This document shows positions 16,588-25,480 of a DNA stretch of 64,000 nt, in pieces (within the stretch, counting starts at the first letter, position 1; each line of letters begins with the position of its first letter). Origin of the DNA: Haloplanus sp. CK5-1. Its GTDB lineage: Archaea > Halobacteriota > Halobacteria > Halobacteriales > Haloferacaceae. The position numbers and the translations under genes were made by a program. The stretch is from the NCBI RefSeq assembly GCF_037201915.1, contig NZ_CP147505.1, positions 2,604,001 through 2,668,000 of the forward strand. The letters are read 5' to 3'. The notes beneath the pieces were generated by a model. The model made no database searches and was not told the DNA's origin. It saw only the letters and a list, made by a program, of their open reading frames with translations.

Positions 16588-18454
16588 GGGTGGTCACCAC
16601 CGCGAAGTTGTACGCCGCGTGGATTCCAATAGCGGGGAGCAGCGCCGCCAGGTAGGCGTACCGGCCGCGACGCGCCCCCAGTGCCGCGACGCTCGTCGTC
16701 GTCGCGTGGAGGGCGAGCGGTGCGAGCAACAGGGCGAGGCCGACGGCGAGCGTCGGGCCGTCGCCGACGGAGGCGAAGGCCGCCCGACCGAGTTCGAGGT
16801 CCGGCAGCCCGACGAACTGGACGATGGCGGTGAACTTCTCGCCGACGAAGAAGCCGAGTCCGGAGAGCGCCCCGAGGAGGAGGGCGACCCCGTCGGTCCG
16901 CCGGCCGGCGAACGGGCCACGGAAGGCGGCGTAGACGTGGACGCTCTTCGCCACCTCCTCGACTGCCGCGACGACGACCAAGAGCAGAGGGACGGAGACG
17001 TTCCCGGGGAGCACGAACAGGACGGCGATGGCGAGCAGTTCCGCGATGAAGACGAAGGGAATGGAGAGCGCACTCAGGAGGGCCACGGATCGGGGGCGGG
17101 TGATTCGGCTGTTGAGCGCGTCGAGGAACTTCAGGGGCACCGGCCGCTGGGTGAACATGTCCTCCTCGCGGTAGACGCCGACGCCGAGGGCGAAGAGGAC
17201 GGCCGAGCCGACGTAGAAGGGGCCAGTCGAGAAGAGGTACTCCGCGGCCGTGACGCCGACGCCTTGCAGGTCGCGGACGACGAGCGTCAGCGGCGAGATG
17301 AGCGCGATGGGCGTGACGTTCGTGAAGATGGCGGGCACGAACGCGTAGGAGGTGAGGAAGACGGAGACGAAGACGGTGACGAACGTGAGTTCCTTGAACG
17401 AGCGGGCGAACATGGCCCCGACGAACGTGGCGGCGAGAAAGAGGGCCGCGACGGGGGCGACAGCCGCGACGCTCGTCACGCCGCCGCCGATGGCGAGCGT
17501 GATGAGCGCGGTTACCGAGACGAGCAAGCCGAGGTAGGGGAATGTCTTGCCCGCGACGATGGCCGACGGAGAGACGGGCGCGACCAACAGGAGTTCGCCC
17601 CGTCGGTTGATCCGCTCGTTGAGAATCGTGCTCCCGTAGGGCTGGATGACGAAGTTCATCGGGACGAAAAAGACGAACGCGAGGACGAGCGACGCGAAGG
17701 GGAACGGCGGGGAGATGTCGGCGGGTGATCCGGACGTGCCGCCACCCAGAAGCCCGTCGACGGCACCGATCGAGGGGACACCGACCGGGCCGTCCCGCGT
17801 CGCGCCGTCGGCGTCGAGTCCGCCGTCACCGGTCGGGTCGGTCGCGCCGCCGTCGGCGTCCGATGGCGTGCCGGCGTCGCCCCCGTCGTCGCTCGGCGCC
17901 GTGTCACCCGTGTCGTCGGTACCGCCGGCCTCACCCCCAGCCGTCACCGCCCCGCCGCCCCGGTCGTCGTAGCGCAGCGTCACCACGACCGGGAACGCGG
18001 CCGAGACGTTCTCCTCGGACGCCATTCGGTCGATGTTCCGTCCCTGGACCGCGTCGCGAAGCGTCGACATCGCGGCCCGTGCCTTCCCCGAGTCGGCGAC
18101 GTAGAACCGGCCGTCGCGGATCACCACCTCGACGCCGCGGCCGAGTTGCCCCAGGTCGGGGGGCCGCGTGGCCAGTGCCGGACTCTCGACGACCACGTCG
18201 TGGTAGGGACTGTCGGGAGCGACGCCGACGCGGTAGACGTCGCGGTCGAGGGCGACGCCGCCGCTCGCGAGCGCCGCGCCGCCGACGGCTCCCGCCAACA
18301 GGAGTGCGAGGACGCCGAGGACTGCCGTCCGCCGGTCGAGGACGCCGACGCTCCGGCGTGTCTCCCAGCGGGAGATGCGGGCGACCGATCGCGCGGTGTC
18401 GCGGGTGCTCTTGGCGGCCGACCGGAGTCGCTCCACAGGCGATCGGTCGCTCAC
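16580..18454 (-). CDS. ABC-2 permease fused to PrsW-type intramembrane protease domain
   Basis: 624 aa. The N-terminal part is an ABC-2 permease: one helix near 45-65, an external Gly/Asp/Thr-rich linker, and several helices containing YGSTILNERINRRGELLLVA. From about residue 430 a second membrane unit follows with the PrsW/CAAX-protease-like signature: AAVEEVAKS (tandem Glu), FFVGEKF, LALHATTTS and GIHAAYNF (paired His). Those residues form the presumed active site in PrsW-type proteases. Known PrsW role: site-1 cleavage of membrane regulators; whether this copy cuts anything is unknown. It overlaps the ATPase gene upstream by ATGA. Confidence 0.8.
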   Translation of the reverse strand: MSDRSPVERLRSAAKSTRDTARSVARISRWETRRSVGVLDRRTAVLGVLALLLAGAVGGAALASGGVALDRDVYRVGVAPDSPYHDVVVESPALATRPPDLGQLGRGVEVVIRDGRFYVADSGKARAAMSTLRDAVQGRNIDRMASEENVSAAFPVVVTLRYDDRGGGAVTAGGEAGGTDDTGDTAPSDDGGDAGTPSDADGGATDPTGDGGLDADGATRDGPVGVPSIGAVDGLLGGGTSGSPADISPPFPFASLVLAFVFFVPMNFVIQPYGSTILNERINRRGELLLVAPVSPSAIVAGKTFPYLGLLVSVTALITLAIGGGVTSVAAVAPVAALFLAATFVGAMFARSFKELTFVTVFVSVFLTSYAFVPAIFTNVTPIALISPLTLVVRDLQGVGVTAAEYLFSTGPFYVGSAVLFALGVGVYREEDMFTQRPVPLKFLDALNSRITRPRSVALLSALSIPFVFIAELLAIAVLFVLPGNVSVPLLLVVVAAVEEVAKSVHVYAAFRGPFAGRRTDGVALLLGALSGLGFFVGEKFTAIVQFVGLPDLELGRAAFASVGDGPTLAVGLALLLAPLALHATTTSVAALGARRGRYAYLAALLPAIGIHAAYNFAVVTTLA

Positions 18455-19344
18455 CGTTCCCCTCGGGGGCCGTCGGTCTCGGCCGCCAGATCCAGAAAGA
18501 TCTCTTCGAGGCTCGGTTCACGGGTGCGAATGTCGACCACCTCGGTCCCGGCATCGGCCGCTCGCTCCCGAACCCGCTCGACGGCCGCCATGTCCTCGAC
18601 GGTGACGACGTGGCGGTCGCCCGCCGGTTCCGTGCCGGCATCGGGGAGAGGGTGGGTGGTGAACACGCGGTACTCCGTGGTCCCGTACCGCTCTCGGATC
18701 TCGGGAACGGTTCCGCGCGCGACGATTTCGCCTTGGTTCATGATCGCGACGCGATCACAGACACTCTCCACGTGGTAGAGGTTGTGGGCGCTGAACAGGA
18801 CGGTCTTTCCCGCGTCGCTGAGGTCCCGGACGAACTCCAGGACGTAGTTGGTGGTCAACGGGTCCAGCCCGCTCGCGGGTTCGTCGTACACGAGGACGTC
18901 GGGGTCGTTCACCAGCGACCGCGCGATGGCGACCTTGCGTTTCATGCCCTTGGACACGTCGCCGAGGCGACGGTCGCGGTGTTCGAGTTCGAGTCGATCC
19001 AGGTTCCGCTCGATCCGTTCGGTCGCGACGTCTCGGGGCACGTCGTAGAGGTCCGCGAAGAAGCGGAGGTACGACCGCGCGGTCATGTCCTCGTACAGCG
19101 GCGACTCCTCGGGGAGGAAGCCGAGCGACCGGCGCATCTCGGGGTCGGCGGCGTCGAAGCCCGCGACGGTCGCGGAGCCGTCCGTCGGGTCGACGAGACC
19201 GGCGATCATCTTCAGCGTGGTCGTCTTGCCCGCACCGTTGGGGCCGACGATCCCGAAGATTTCGCCCCGATCCACCTCGAACGTGCTCCCGACGACCGCG
19301 GGGAAGTCGCCGTAGGTCTTGCGGAGCGCTTCGGCCTCGATCAT
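18451..19344 (-). CDS. ABC transporter ATP-binding protein (NatA-like)
   Basis: 297 aa from ATG 19344 (MIEAEALRKTYGDF); the open frame extends upstream but that part is arginine-rich and non-coding in style. Walker A GPNGAGKTTT, Q-loop region SLGFLPEESPLYEDM, a degenerate signature DVSKGMKRKVAIAR in place of LSGGQ, Walker B DVLVYDEPASGLDP and switch His in LFSAHNLYHVE. First gene of the three-gene exporter operon. Confidence 0.92.
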   Translation of the reverse strand: MIEAEALRKTYGDFPAVVGSTFEVDRGEIFGIVGPNGAGKTTTLKMIAGLVDPTDGSATVAGFDAADPEMRRSLGFLPEESPLYEDMTARSYLRFFADLYDVPRDVATERIERNLDRLELEHRDRRLGDVSKGMKRKVAIARSLVNDPDVLVYDEPASGLDPLTTNYVLEFVRDLSDAGKTVLFSAHNLYHVESVCDRVAIMNQGEIVARGTVPEIRERYGTTEYRVFTTHPLPDAGTEPAGDRHVVTVEDMAAVERVRERAADAGTEVVDIRTREPSLEEIFLDLAAETDGPRGER

Positions 19345-19406
19345 CGCCCGGAGGGACGGACGGCGGGGGGTTAAACGCACGGCTCGCAGAATCAGTCGTG
19401 ATACGG

Positions 19407-20195
19407 CTACGGTCCGGCGACGACGTCGACCCGGTCGCGGAGCCACGCGGTCGCCTCGTCGACGGCCGCGGCGTCGATTCCCGTCAGTTTCAGACGGTTT
19501 CGTCCCTCCGTGCTCGGATAGCTCCCGACCGTCACGTCGAAGCGGTCACGGACGCCGGCGAGGGCCTCGACCATCGACCCCTCGGGCTGAGGGTGTACAG
19601 GGTTCGCGAGACGGTGTCGCCGCCGAACTCGGCCGCCACGAGGTCGAACAGCGCGCGCATCTCCGCCGGCACGCCCGGGAAGGCGTAGACGTTCTCGACG
19701 ACACAGCCGGGACACAGCCCCTCGGGGTTGAGCAGCGGGCGACTCCCCTCGGGGAGGGCCGCCCACGCGTCCACGTCTATGTCGAGGTCGTGGGCCTCGA
19801 CCAGATCCGGATTGCGCTCCCGGTAGGCAGCCACCGTCTCGATCACGTCCTCGCGGACCGTGGGGTCGACGACGAGTCACGACCGAACGCGTCGGCGACG
19901 GCGTCGGCGGTCACGTAGTCATCAGAAATCACAGATTTCTGATTGGCTGCACGAGAGCTACGCTCTCGTGAACGTCGTGGGTACCGCCGAGACCACCGGT
20001 GACGACGACGGCGTCGAAGGCCTCGCGCCACTCGCGGACCGCGGCCGCGATGGCGTCGCAGTCGTCCGGCAGGGTGAGGATGCGCGCGACCGTCGCGCCG
20101 GTGTCGGTGAGTCGGCCGGCGAGCCACGTCGCGTTCGTGTTCTCGGTGTCGCCCGCCAGTACCTCGTCGCCGACGGTGAGGATGCCGACTTCCAT
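19407..20195 (-). pseudogene. CinA/MoaB-like molybdopterin-binding protein, disrupted
   Basis: The N-terminus (MEVGILTVGDEVLAGDTENT ... VVVTGGLGGT) is the MoCF/CinA nucleotide-binding fold. After GGLGGT about 60 bp holding two perfect hairpins is inserted, and the frame stops. The remainder is still readable beyond it (VTADAVADAFGRD), then needs a one-base shift to read VVDPTVREDVIETVAAYRER, and a second one-base shift near 19590 to read PQPEGSMVEALAGVRDRF and the end VDVVAGP. The three lesions together indicate an inactive gene; sequencing error could explain the single-base shifts but not the insertion. The intact homologue would be about 240 aa. Confidence 0.85.
19921..19970. repeat. Double-hairpin short insert inside the CinA-like gene
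   Basis: Two perfect inverted repeats lie side by side: a 10-bp stem ATCAGAAATC with ACA loop (19921-19943) and a 9-bp stem CACGAGAGC with TAC loop (19950-19970). The gene reads normally up to and after them, so they arrived as an insertion of about 60 bp. Size and structure resemble REP-like or transposon-derived palindromic units; no transposase is attached. Confidence 0.7.
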
Positions 20196-20346
20196 CGGGT
20201 GGACCGAGGTGTAGCGCGGTCAAAAACCGACTGGATCCACGTTCGACACCGATACCGGTGGGCTGTGAGTTCCCAACCGGACCGAACGCGGCGGCCTACC
20301 GCCGATGCAGTTCCGTTACCCGAGCGATGCGGTCGTCGAGGCGTAC

Positions 20347-20355
20347 CTTTAAGAT
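20347..20355 (+). promoter_or_regulatory. Probable TATA element for the tyrosinase operon
   Basis: CTTTAAGAT lies 23-31 nt upstream of the ATG at 20378, the distance expected of a haloarchaeal promoter producing a leaderless or nearly leaderless transcript. Confidence 0.45.
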
Positions 20356-20377
20356 AGTTCGATTGACATTTGGTGGC

Positions 20378-20587
20378 ATGGCGCGAACAGAAGAGACGTA
20401 CGAGGGGCACTCCATCGTGGTCGAAGACGGTGACGGGTTGGTGCTGACGGTCGACGGGAACGAGGTGGCAGTGAACGTCGACGACCACGGGCCCAAGACG
20501 CTGTATCGTCACCGCGACAGCTACCGCAGTTTCGAGGACGCGGTCGAACTCGCTCGTGCACTCGTCGACGAGGGGGTGGTGCCGTGA
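20378..20587 (+). CDS. MelC1-like tyrosinase copper-chaperone domain protein
   Basis: 69 aa from ATG 20378 (MARTEETYEGHSI). The pattern 'eTYEG..I.V.DGD...LTVDGNEV...YRHRDSYRSFEDAVELARALVDE' follows the core of Streptomyces MelC1 proteins, which load copper into tyrosinase. Unlike bacterial MelC1 it has no signal peptide and lacks the N-terminal His-rich segment. It lies 33 bp upstream of tyrosinase on the same strand, which strongly supports the pairing. Moderately sure on family, less on copper delivery. Confidence 0.65.
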   Translation: MARTEETYEGHSIVVEDGDGLVLTVDGNEVAVNVDDHGPKTLYRHRDSYRSFEDAVELARALVDEGVVP

Positions 20588-20620
20588 CACCGATAGCGCC
20601 CGCGTCGAGGGGGTGGCTGT

Positions 20621-21688
20621 ATGTCCAGTAACACGTACCTCCGTCAGGACGCGGCCGAACTGAGCGACGAGGCGGTCACGCGGCTCACCGACGCGATGAT
20701 CGAGTTGCAGACGACGATGCGGGAGGGTGCCGAGGTGAGTATCTACGAGGAGTTCGTGGCGGTGCACTGGGCGGTCACGCGCTTGGATACGGACGGCGCA
20801 CACGGTGGACCGGCCTTCCTGCCGTGGCACCGCGAGTTCCTCTACCGGTTCGAGCAGGAACTCAGAGCGGTCGACAGCAGCGTGGCGCTACCGTACTGGA
20901 ACTGGAGCGGCATCGATGAGACGACGACGGAGGGCGATGTGGAGTTCGACGATGGCTGGTCGCCGGGGAGTATCTTCGACGCGATATTCACCGACGACTA
21001 CCTGGGCGGTGCCGGCGGCGCCGACAGCGGCGGCGAAGTGACGAACGGCTTCCACACCCGGATGGACGAGGACTGGTCGATGCCACAGCGTTTCGCGGAC
21101 CAGCGCTTCGGACTCGGTACGACGTTCGAACGGAACACTTCGTTGGACGAGTCGGAGTGGGTCGACTGGCAGACCGAAGTCGAGGAGGGTGGCGTCCAGG
21201 CAGCGGGTGGCTTCGAGAACGGAATCATCGAGGAGACGGCCTATCCGGACTTCCGCCAGCACCTCGAACGGTATCCACACGGCCCCGGACACACCTGGAT
21301 CGGGGGACAGATGCGGACGATGTTCTCCCCGTTCGATCCGGTCTTCTGGCACCACCACGCGGAGGTCGACCGAGTGTGGTTACACTGGCAAAAGGAGGTC
21401 GTGGCGGACGACAACTGGGCCGACACCTTCCAGAGCGGGAACAACCCCGGGCACCGCATCGACGACCAGATGTGGCCCTGGAACGACGACGGTCGCTCCC
21501 CGGACATTCCCGGGTCCATCGACGACGCGCTTCCCGACGTGCCGCCCGGCGATACGGTCCGCGTGCGTGACGCCCTCGACCCGTACGAGTACGACTACAT
21601 CTACGACAGCGACACGCAGGCGGGGGCGGCCGCCGTGACGGGTGCGATCTGTAGTTCGATCTGTGGCAGCGGCGGGAGTAGCAACTGA
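20621..21688 (+). CDS. Tyrosinase (type 3 copper monooxygenase)
   Basis: 355 aa. CuA histidines in EFVAVHW (H49), DGAHGG (H61) and FLPWHREFL (H70); CuB histidines in YPHGPGHTW (H220, H224) and VFWHHHAEVDRVW (H246), with the 4- and 22-residue spacings of Streptomyces tyrosinase. It oxidises mono- and diphenols to quinones. No Sec or Tat signal is visible, so the enzyme appears cytoplasmic. The C-terminal tail is small-residue rich with two cysteines (AICSSICGSGGSS), possibly a lid or processing tail. Downstream of a MelC1-like gene; role in halophiles (pigment or phenol metabolism) unknown. Confidence 0.9.
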   Translation: MSSNTYLRQDAAELSDEAVTRLTDAMIELQTTMREGAEVSIYEEFVAVHWAVTRLDTDGAHGGPAFLPWHREFLYRFEQELRAVDSSVALPYWNWSGIDETTTEGDVEFDDGWSPGSIFDAIFTDDYLGGAGGADSGGEVTNGFHTRMDEDWSMPQRFADQRFGLGTTFERNTSLDESEWVDWQTEVEEGGVQAAGGFENGIIEETAYPDFRQHLERYPHGPGHTWIGGQMRTMFSPFDPVFWHHHAEVDRVWLHWQKEVVADDNWADTFQSGNNPGHRIDDQMWPWNDDGRSPDIPGSIDDALPDVPPGDTVRVRDALDPYEYDYIYDSDTQAGAAAVTGAICSSICGSGGSSN

Positions 21689-21698
21689 GTGAGAGGGG

Positions 21699-22181
21699 AT
21701 GAGCAGGCTCGACGCGTTCCGGTCCTGCCGGCACGACCACAACGTCGGCCTCCCCGGCACCGACTACGCCGTCTGCGCCCGCTGTGCCGGACTCTACGGC
21801 GGAGTCGTCTGCTGGGCTACCGTGGCCGCCGCCTGTGGGGACTGCCGGGCCGCGGTACGAGGCCTGCCGGCGGTCCACGGATTCGCCCTCTCGTTCGGGC
21901 TGACGCTCCCGCTCGTCGCGGACTGGTGGGCACAGTGTCGTGGCCTCCGGCACAGCACGAACCGCGCGCGTCTAGTGACGGGCATACTGCTCGCTCTCGG
22001 GGCCGTCACGCTCGTCGTTCAGTACGGTCGGCTCCCCGCCTTCGGCCCGGTCGCCGTGGGGTGGGCCGTCGTCGTCGTCAAGGTCGGCACGTACTGGCGG
22101 GCGCGGCGGCCCCCCTACTGGGGCTGTGACGCCTGCGAACTCGGTTCGATCGGGGAGTACTTCCAGCGGCGTCGGGGGTGA
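21699..22181 (+). CDS. DUF2085 family membrane protein
   Basis: 160 aa with about four hydrophobic segments. The opening CRHDHNVGLPGTDYAVCARC followed by AGLYGG is the cysteine signature of DUF2085 ('CH....R.......CARCtGiY'), and a CDACELG pair sits near the end. The family is of unknown function; paired cysteines suggest metal or redox chemistry. Starts 10 bp after the tyrosinase stop, so probably co-transcribed; its cysteines could conceivably serve copper handling, which is inference. Confidence 0.75.
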   Translation: MSRLDAFRSCRHDHNVGLPGTDYAVCARCAGLYGGVVCWATVAAACGDCRAAVRGLPAVHGFALSFGLTLPLVADWWAQCRGLRHSTNRARLVTGILLALGAVTLVVQYGRLPAFGPVAVGWAVVVVKVGTYWRARRPPYWGCDACELGSIGEYFQRRRG

Positions 22182-22248
22182 CGGTCGACACCGAGTCCGG
22201 TCGGGAGCGACGCCGAACGGTGGGGCGTGCTGTCGGCTCCGGGAGCCG

Positions 22249-23109
22249 TCAGTCGTACTCGTAGAAGCCCCGGCCCGTCTTCCGGCCGAGGTCGCCGGCG
22301 TCGACCTTCCGCTTGAGAAGGTAGGGTGGTTTGTACCGGTCGCCCAGTTCCTCCGCCAAGGTCTGGCTGGCGTCGAGACAGACGTCGAGGCCGATGTGGT
22401 CGGCGAGTTCGAGCGGCCCCATCGGGACGTTCGTGCCGAGTTTCAGGCCGGCATCCATGTCGGCCTTGCTTGCGACGCCCTCGTCGTAGGCGCGGATGCC
22501 CTCGTTGATCCACGGCATCAGCACCCGGTTGACGACGAACCCGGGCTTGTCGTCCGCCTCCCACGTCCTCTTGCCGAGGTCCTCGGCGAACTCGTGCGAG
22601 AGGGCGACGGTTTCTTGGCTCGTGCGCTCGCCGACGACGAGTTCGAGTCCCTCCATGATCGGCGCGGGGTTCATGAAGTGGAGGCCGGCGACGAGTTCGG
22701 GGCGGTCGGTCGCCGAGGCGATAGTGGTGATCGAGAGCGTCGACGTGTTGGTCGCGAGCACCACGTCGTCGTCGACGACGTCGTCGAGGTCGGCGAAGAT
22801 GTCCTGCTTGATGTCCATGTTCTCGATGGCGGCCTCGATCACGTAGTCACAGTCGGCCAGGTCGTCGAGGTCGGTCGTGCCGGTGACGCGGTCGACGGCC
22901 GCGTCGGCCTCGGAGCGCGACAACTGCTCTTTCTCGACGAACCGCGAGAGGCTGTCGTCGATACGGTCGAACCCCTCGTCGATCAGCGGCTGCTCGATGT
23001 CCCGCATCACCACGTCGTACCCCACGGTGGCGGCGACCTGTGCGATGCCGCTGCCCATCGTCCCCGCACCGACGACGCCGACGGTGTCGATGTCCTGTAG
23101 GTCACGCAT
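22249..23109 (-). CDS. 3-hydroxyacyl-CoA dehydrogenase (NAD-dependent)
   Basis: 286 aa from ATG 23109. Rossmann loop VGVVGAGTMGSGIAQVAA (residues 9-26), NTSTLSITTIAS and the catalytic HFMNPAP motif, with C-terminal domain GFVVNRVLMPWINE. It oxidises (S)-3-hydroxyacyl-CoA or 3-hydroxybutyryl-CoA in beta-oxidation or PHA-type metabolism. Single-domain length, without a fused hydratase. The upstream frame extension is not needed. Confidence 0.93.
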   Translation of the reverse strand: MRDLQDIDTVGVVGAGTMGSGIAQVAATVGYDVVMRDIEQPLIDEGFDRIDDSLSRFVEKEQLSRSEADAAVDRVTGTTDLDDLADCDYVIEAAIENMDIKQDIFADLDDVVDDDVVLATNTSTLSITTIASATDRPELVAGLHFMNPAPIMEGLELVVGERTSQETVALSHEFAEDLGKRTWEADDKPGFVVNRVLMPWINEGIRAYDEGVASKADMDAGLKLGTNVPMGPLELADHIGLDVCLDASQTLAEELGDRYKPPYLLKRKVDAGDLGRKTGRGFYEYD

Positions 23110-23199
23110 GGTCGGCCCTCCGCGTGGCAGGGTTGTAAGGGTAGCGACCTCGTCACTGGCCCCAGAACCGATAAACCGCTCCGGACGCTCGACACGCCC

Positions 23200-23661
23200 G
23201 TGACGGACGCCTTCGACGGCTTCGACCACGCGTCGCACATGCGGTCGGCGTTCGAGTGTGCCCGTGCAGCCGCCGCCCGCGGTGACGAACCGTTCGGCTC
23301 CGTCCTCGTCCGCGACGACGCCGTCGTCGTGGCCGAGTCGAACCGCGTCAACACGGAGTCGGACCTCCGACGCCACCCGGAACTCCACCTCGCCCACCGC
23401 GCGTGTCGGGCGTACGACCCCGACGAGCGCGCCGAGATGGTGATGTACACCAGCACCGAACCGTGCCCCATGTGCGCGGGCGGGATGCGGACCGCCGGTT
23501 TCGGGCGGGTCGTCTACAGCGTGAGCGGCGACGAGGTAGCGGCCTTTACCGGCCGCGGGACGACCGTTCGCTCGGCGGCGATTCTCGACGGTGTGACCGG
23601 CGCCGTCGGCCCGGTGCTGCCCGACGAGGGGCTGGCGATCCACCGCGCGTTCGACTGGTGA
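23200..23661 (+). CDS. Cytidine/guanine-type nucleoside deaminase
   Basis: 153 aa from GTG 23200. Zinc site: RRHPELHLAHRA replaces the usual HAE with H-P-E, a variant seen in some nucleoside deaminases, and the second half TSTEPCPMCAGGMRTAGF supplies the PCxxC ligands. The substrate base cannot be fixed from sequence; tRNA adenosine deaminases normally keep HAE, so a free nucleoside or base deaminase is more likely. Confidence 0.85.
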   Translation: MTDAFDGFDHASHMRSAFECARAAAARGDEPFGSVLVRDDAVVVAESNRVNTESDLRRHPELHLAHRACRAYDPDERAEMVMYTSTEPCPMCAGGMRTAGFGRVVYSVSGDEVAAFTGRGTTVRSAAILDGVTGAVGPVLPDEGLAIHRAFDW

Positions 23662-23695
23662 CGCGTCGTCGAAGGGGTCCGCCGCCGACCACACG

Positions 23696-23704
23696 CTTTA
23701 TGTG
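23696..23704 (+). promoter_or_regulatory. Probable TATA element for the aldolase-FBPase operon
   Basis: CTTTATGTG lies 25-33 nt upstream of the aldolase ATG at 23729, with no room for a longer leader; typical haloarchaeal layout. Confidence 0.5.
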
Positions 23705-23728
23705 TGATTTCGTCGGAACAACACGTAC

Positions 23729-24541
23729 ATGATCCCCGGTGCTGACTCAGCGATCACCCGCGACGGCAAAGCGCTGATCCTCGCGTACGACCACGGCCTC
23801 GAGCACGGCCCGGTCGACTTCGACCCGGTCCCCGAGACGACCGATCCGGCGACCGTCTTCGACGTCGGCACCCACGACGCCGTGACGGCCGTCGCCGTCC
23901 AGAAGGGCGTCGCCGAGGCGTACTACCCGTCCTACGAGGACGACGTGACGCTCCTAGCGAAGCTCAACGGCACGAGCAACCTCTGGATGGGCGAACCCGA
24001 CTCGGCGGTCAACTGGTCGGCCGACTACGCCGCGGAGCTCGGCGCCGACGCCATCGGCTTCACGCTGTACGGTGGCTCCAACCACGAGGTGGAGATGGCC
24101 GAAGAATTCCGCGACGCCCAAGAGGCCGCCCGTGAGCACGACATGGGCGTCGTGATGTGGTCGTACCCGCGCGGACAGGGGCTGAAAGACGACACGAGCC
24201 CCGAGACCATCGCCTACGCGACCCGTCTCGGACTGGAACTCGGCGCGGACATCGCGAAGGTGAAGTACCCCGGCTCCGCCGACGCGATGGAGTGGGCCGT
24301 CGACAACGCGGGGAACATGAAGGTCGTCATGAGCGGCGGGTCGAAGACCAGCGACGAGGCGTTCCTCTCGACGGTCGCCGAGGCGGTCGAGGCCGGTGCG
24401 TCGGGGCTCGCCGTGGGCCGCAACGTGTTCCAGCGGGAGAACCCTGAGGCCATCCTCGACGGCCTCGAAGCCGTCATCTTCGAGGAGGCGTCCGTCGACG
24501 AGGCGCTGGCGACGAACGACGCCCTCACGGCCGACGACTGA
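23729..24541 (+). CDS. fba: Class I fructose-1,6-bisphosphate aldolase (archaeal DhnA type)
   Basis: 270 aa TIM barrel. The N-terminal [12 protein letters not shown] and the Schiff-base lysine in [10 protein letters not shown] (near residue 178) are those of archaeal class I aldolases of the DeoC/LacD/DhnA group; the phosphate-binding end SGGSK...[13 protein letters not shown] is present. It interconverts fructose-1,6-bisphosphate and triose phosphates. Its TGA shares one base with the FBPase ATG, so this is a gluconeogenic pair. A 2-amino-3,7-dideoxy-hept-6-ulosonate synthase is the main alternative, less likely given the partner. Confidence 0.88.
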   Translation: MIPGADSAITRDGKALILAYDHGLEHGPVDFDPVPETTDPATVFDVGTHDAVTAVAVQKGVAEAYYPSYEDDVTLLAKLNGTSNLWMGEPDSAVNWSADYAAELGADAIGFTLYGGSNHEVEMAEEFRDAQEAAREHDMGVVMWSYPRGQGLKDDTSPETIAYATRLGLELGADIAKVKYPGSADAMEWAVDNAGNMKVVMSGGSKTSDEAFLSTVAEAVEAGASGLAVGRNVFQRENPEAILDGLEAVIFEEASVDEALATNDALTADD

Positions 24542-25389
24542 TGGTTCGATCCGACACGGTCGCGGCGATCCGCGAGACGTTGGCCGCGGCGACACCCGAG
24601 ATCCGGGCCGGGCTTCCCGGCCGCCGCGAGAAGGGCGACGAGGAGAACCCCTCCGGCGACCGTCGGTTAGCCGCCGACGAGTACGCGGACGACCTGCTCG
24701 AAGAGCGCCTCGGCGGACTCGACGGCGTCGGCGAGTACGCCAGCGAGGAGCAACGCGACGCCGTCGACGTCGGCGGGGGACTCTCCGTCGCCGTCGACCC
24801 CCTCGACGGCTCCTCGAACCTCAAACCCAACAACGTCATGGGGACAATCGTCGGCGTCTACGACGCACCCCTCCCGGCCCGTGGCCGGGACCTGGTCGCC
24901 GCGGGCTACGTCCTCTACGGGCCGATCACTACCATGGCCTTCGCCCACGACGGGTCGGTCACGGAGTACTTGGTCGAGGAGGGGTCGACGACGCCCCTCC
25001 GCGAGGACGTGACCATCCCCGACGAGCCGACGGTGTACGGCTTCGGCGGGCACGTCCCCGACTGGCCCGACGACTTCACGGCCTACGTCGAGGAGGTCGA
25101 ATCGGAACTCAAACTCCGCTACAGCGGGGCGATGATCGGTGACGTGAACCAGGTGCTCACCTACGGCGGGGTGTTCGCCTATCCCGCCCTGAAGTCGACA
25201 CCCTCGGGCAAACTCCGCCTCCAGTTCGAGGGTAACCCCGTCGGATACGTCGTCGAGTCGGCCGGCGGCCGAGCTTCCGACGGGACGGGGTCGGTCCTCG
25301 ACGTCGACCCAGACGGACTCCACGACCGCACGCCGGTGTACATGGGCAACGCGTCGCTGGTCGACCGGGTGGAGTCGGCGCTCGACTAG
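24541..25389 (+). CDS. fbp: Class I fructose-1,6-bisphosphatase
   Basis: 282 aa of the Li+-sensitive phosphatase fold. Metal sites EYASEEQRD and [12 protein letters not shown], then [20 protein letters not shown] and [19 protein letters not shown], all as in FBPase class I. It hydrolyses fructose-1,6-bisphosphate to fructose-6-phosphate, the committed gluconeogenic step. Immediately coupled to the aldolase that produces its substrate (one-base stop/start overlap). Confidence 0.92.
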   Translation: MVRSDTVAAIRETLAAATPEIRAGLPGRREKGDEENPSGDRRLAADEYADDLLEERLGGLDGVGEYASEEQRDAVDVGGGLSVAVDPLDGSSNLKPNNVMGTIVGVYDAPLPARGRDLVAAGYVLYGPITTMAFAHDGSVTEYLVEEGSTTPLREDVTIPDEPTVYGFGGHVPDWPDDFTAYVEEVESELKLRYSGAMIGDVNQVLTYGGVFAYPALKSTPSGKLRLQFEGNPVGYVVESAGGRASDGTGSVLDVDPDGLHDRTPVYMGNASLVDRVESALD

Positions 25390-25480
25390 AACCACAACGA
25401 CCCGTTGACCCGCGGAAACGAGTCATTTCCCCGGCGTAAGCGGCGTATACTCACGTGGGTTGTGTGTCACTCGTCGTCGT

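Noticed and set aside
16223-17728. 501-codon plus-strand frame
   Set aside because: Antisense shadow of the ABC-permease/PrsW gene. GC-rich haloarchaeal genes routinely leave open opposite frames; the product is a low-complexity Arg/Glu/Gly string.
22249-23694. Longer 481-codon form of the 3-hydroxyacyl-CoA dehydrogenase
   Set aside because: The extra N-terminal part is antisense to the deaminase gene at 23200-23661; the Rossmann start MRDLQDIDTVGVVGAGTMG fits ATG 23109.
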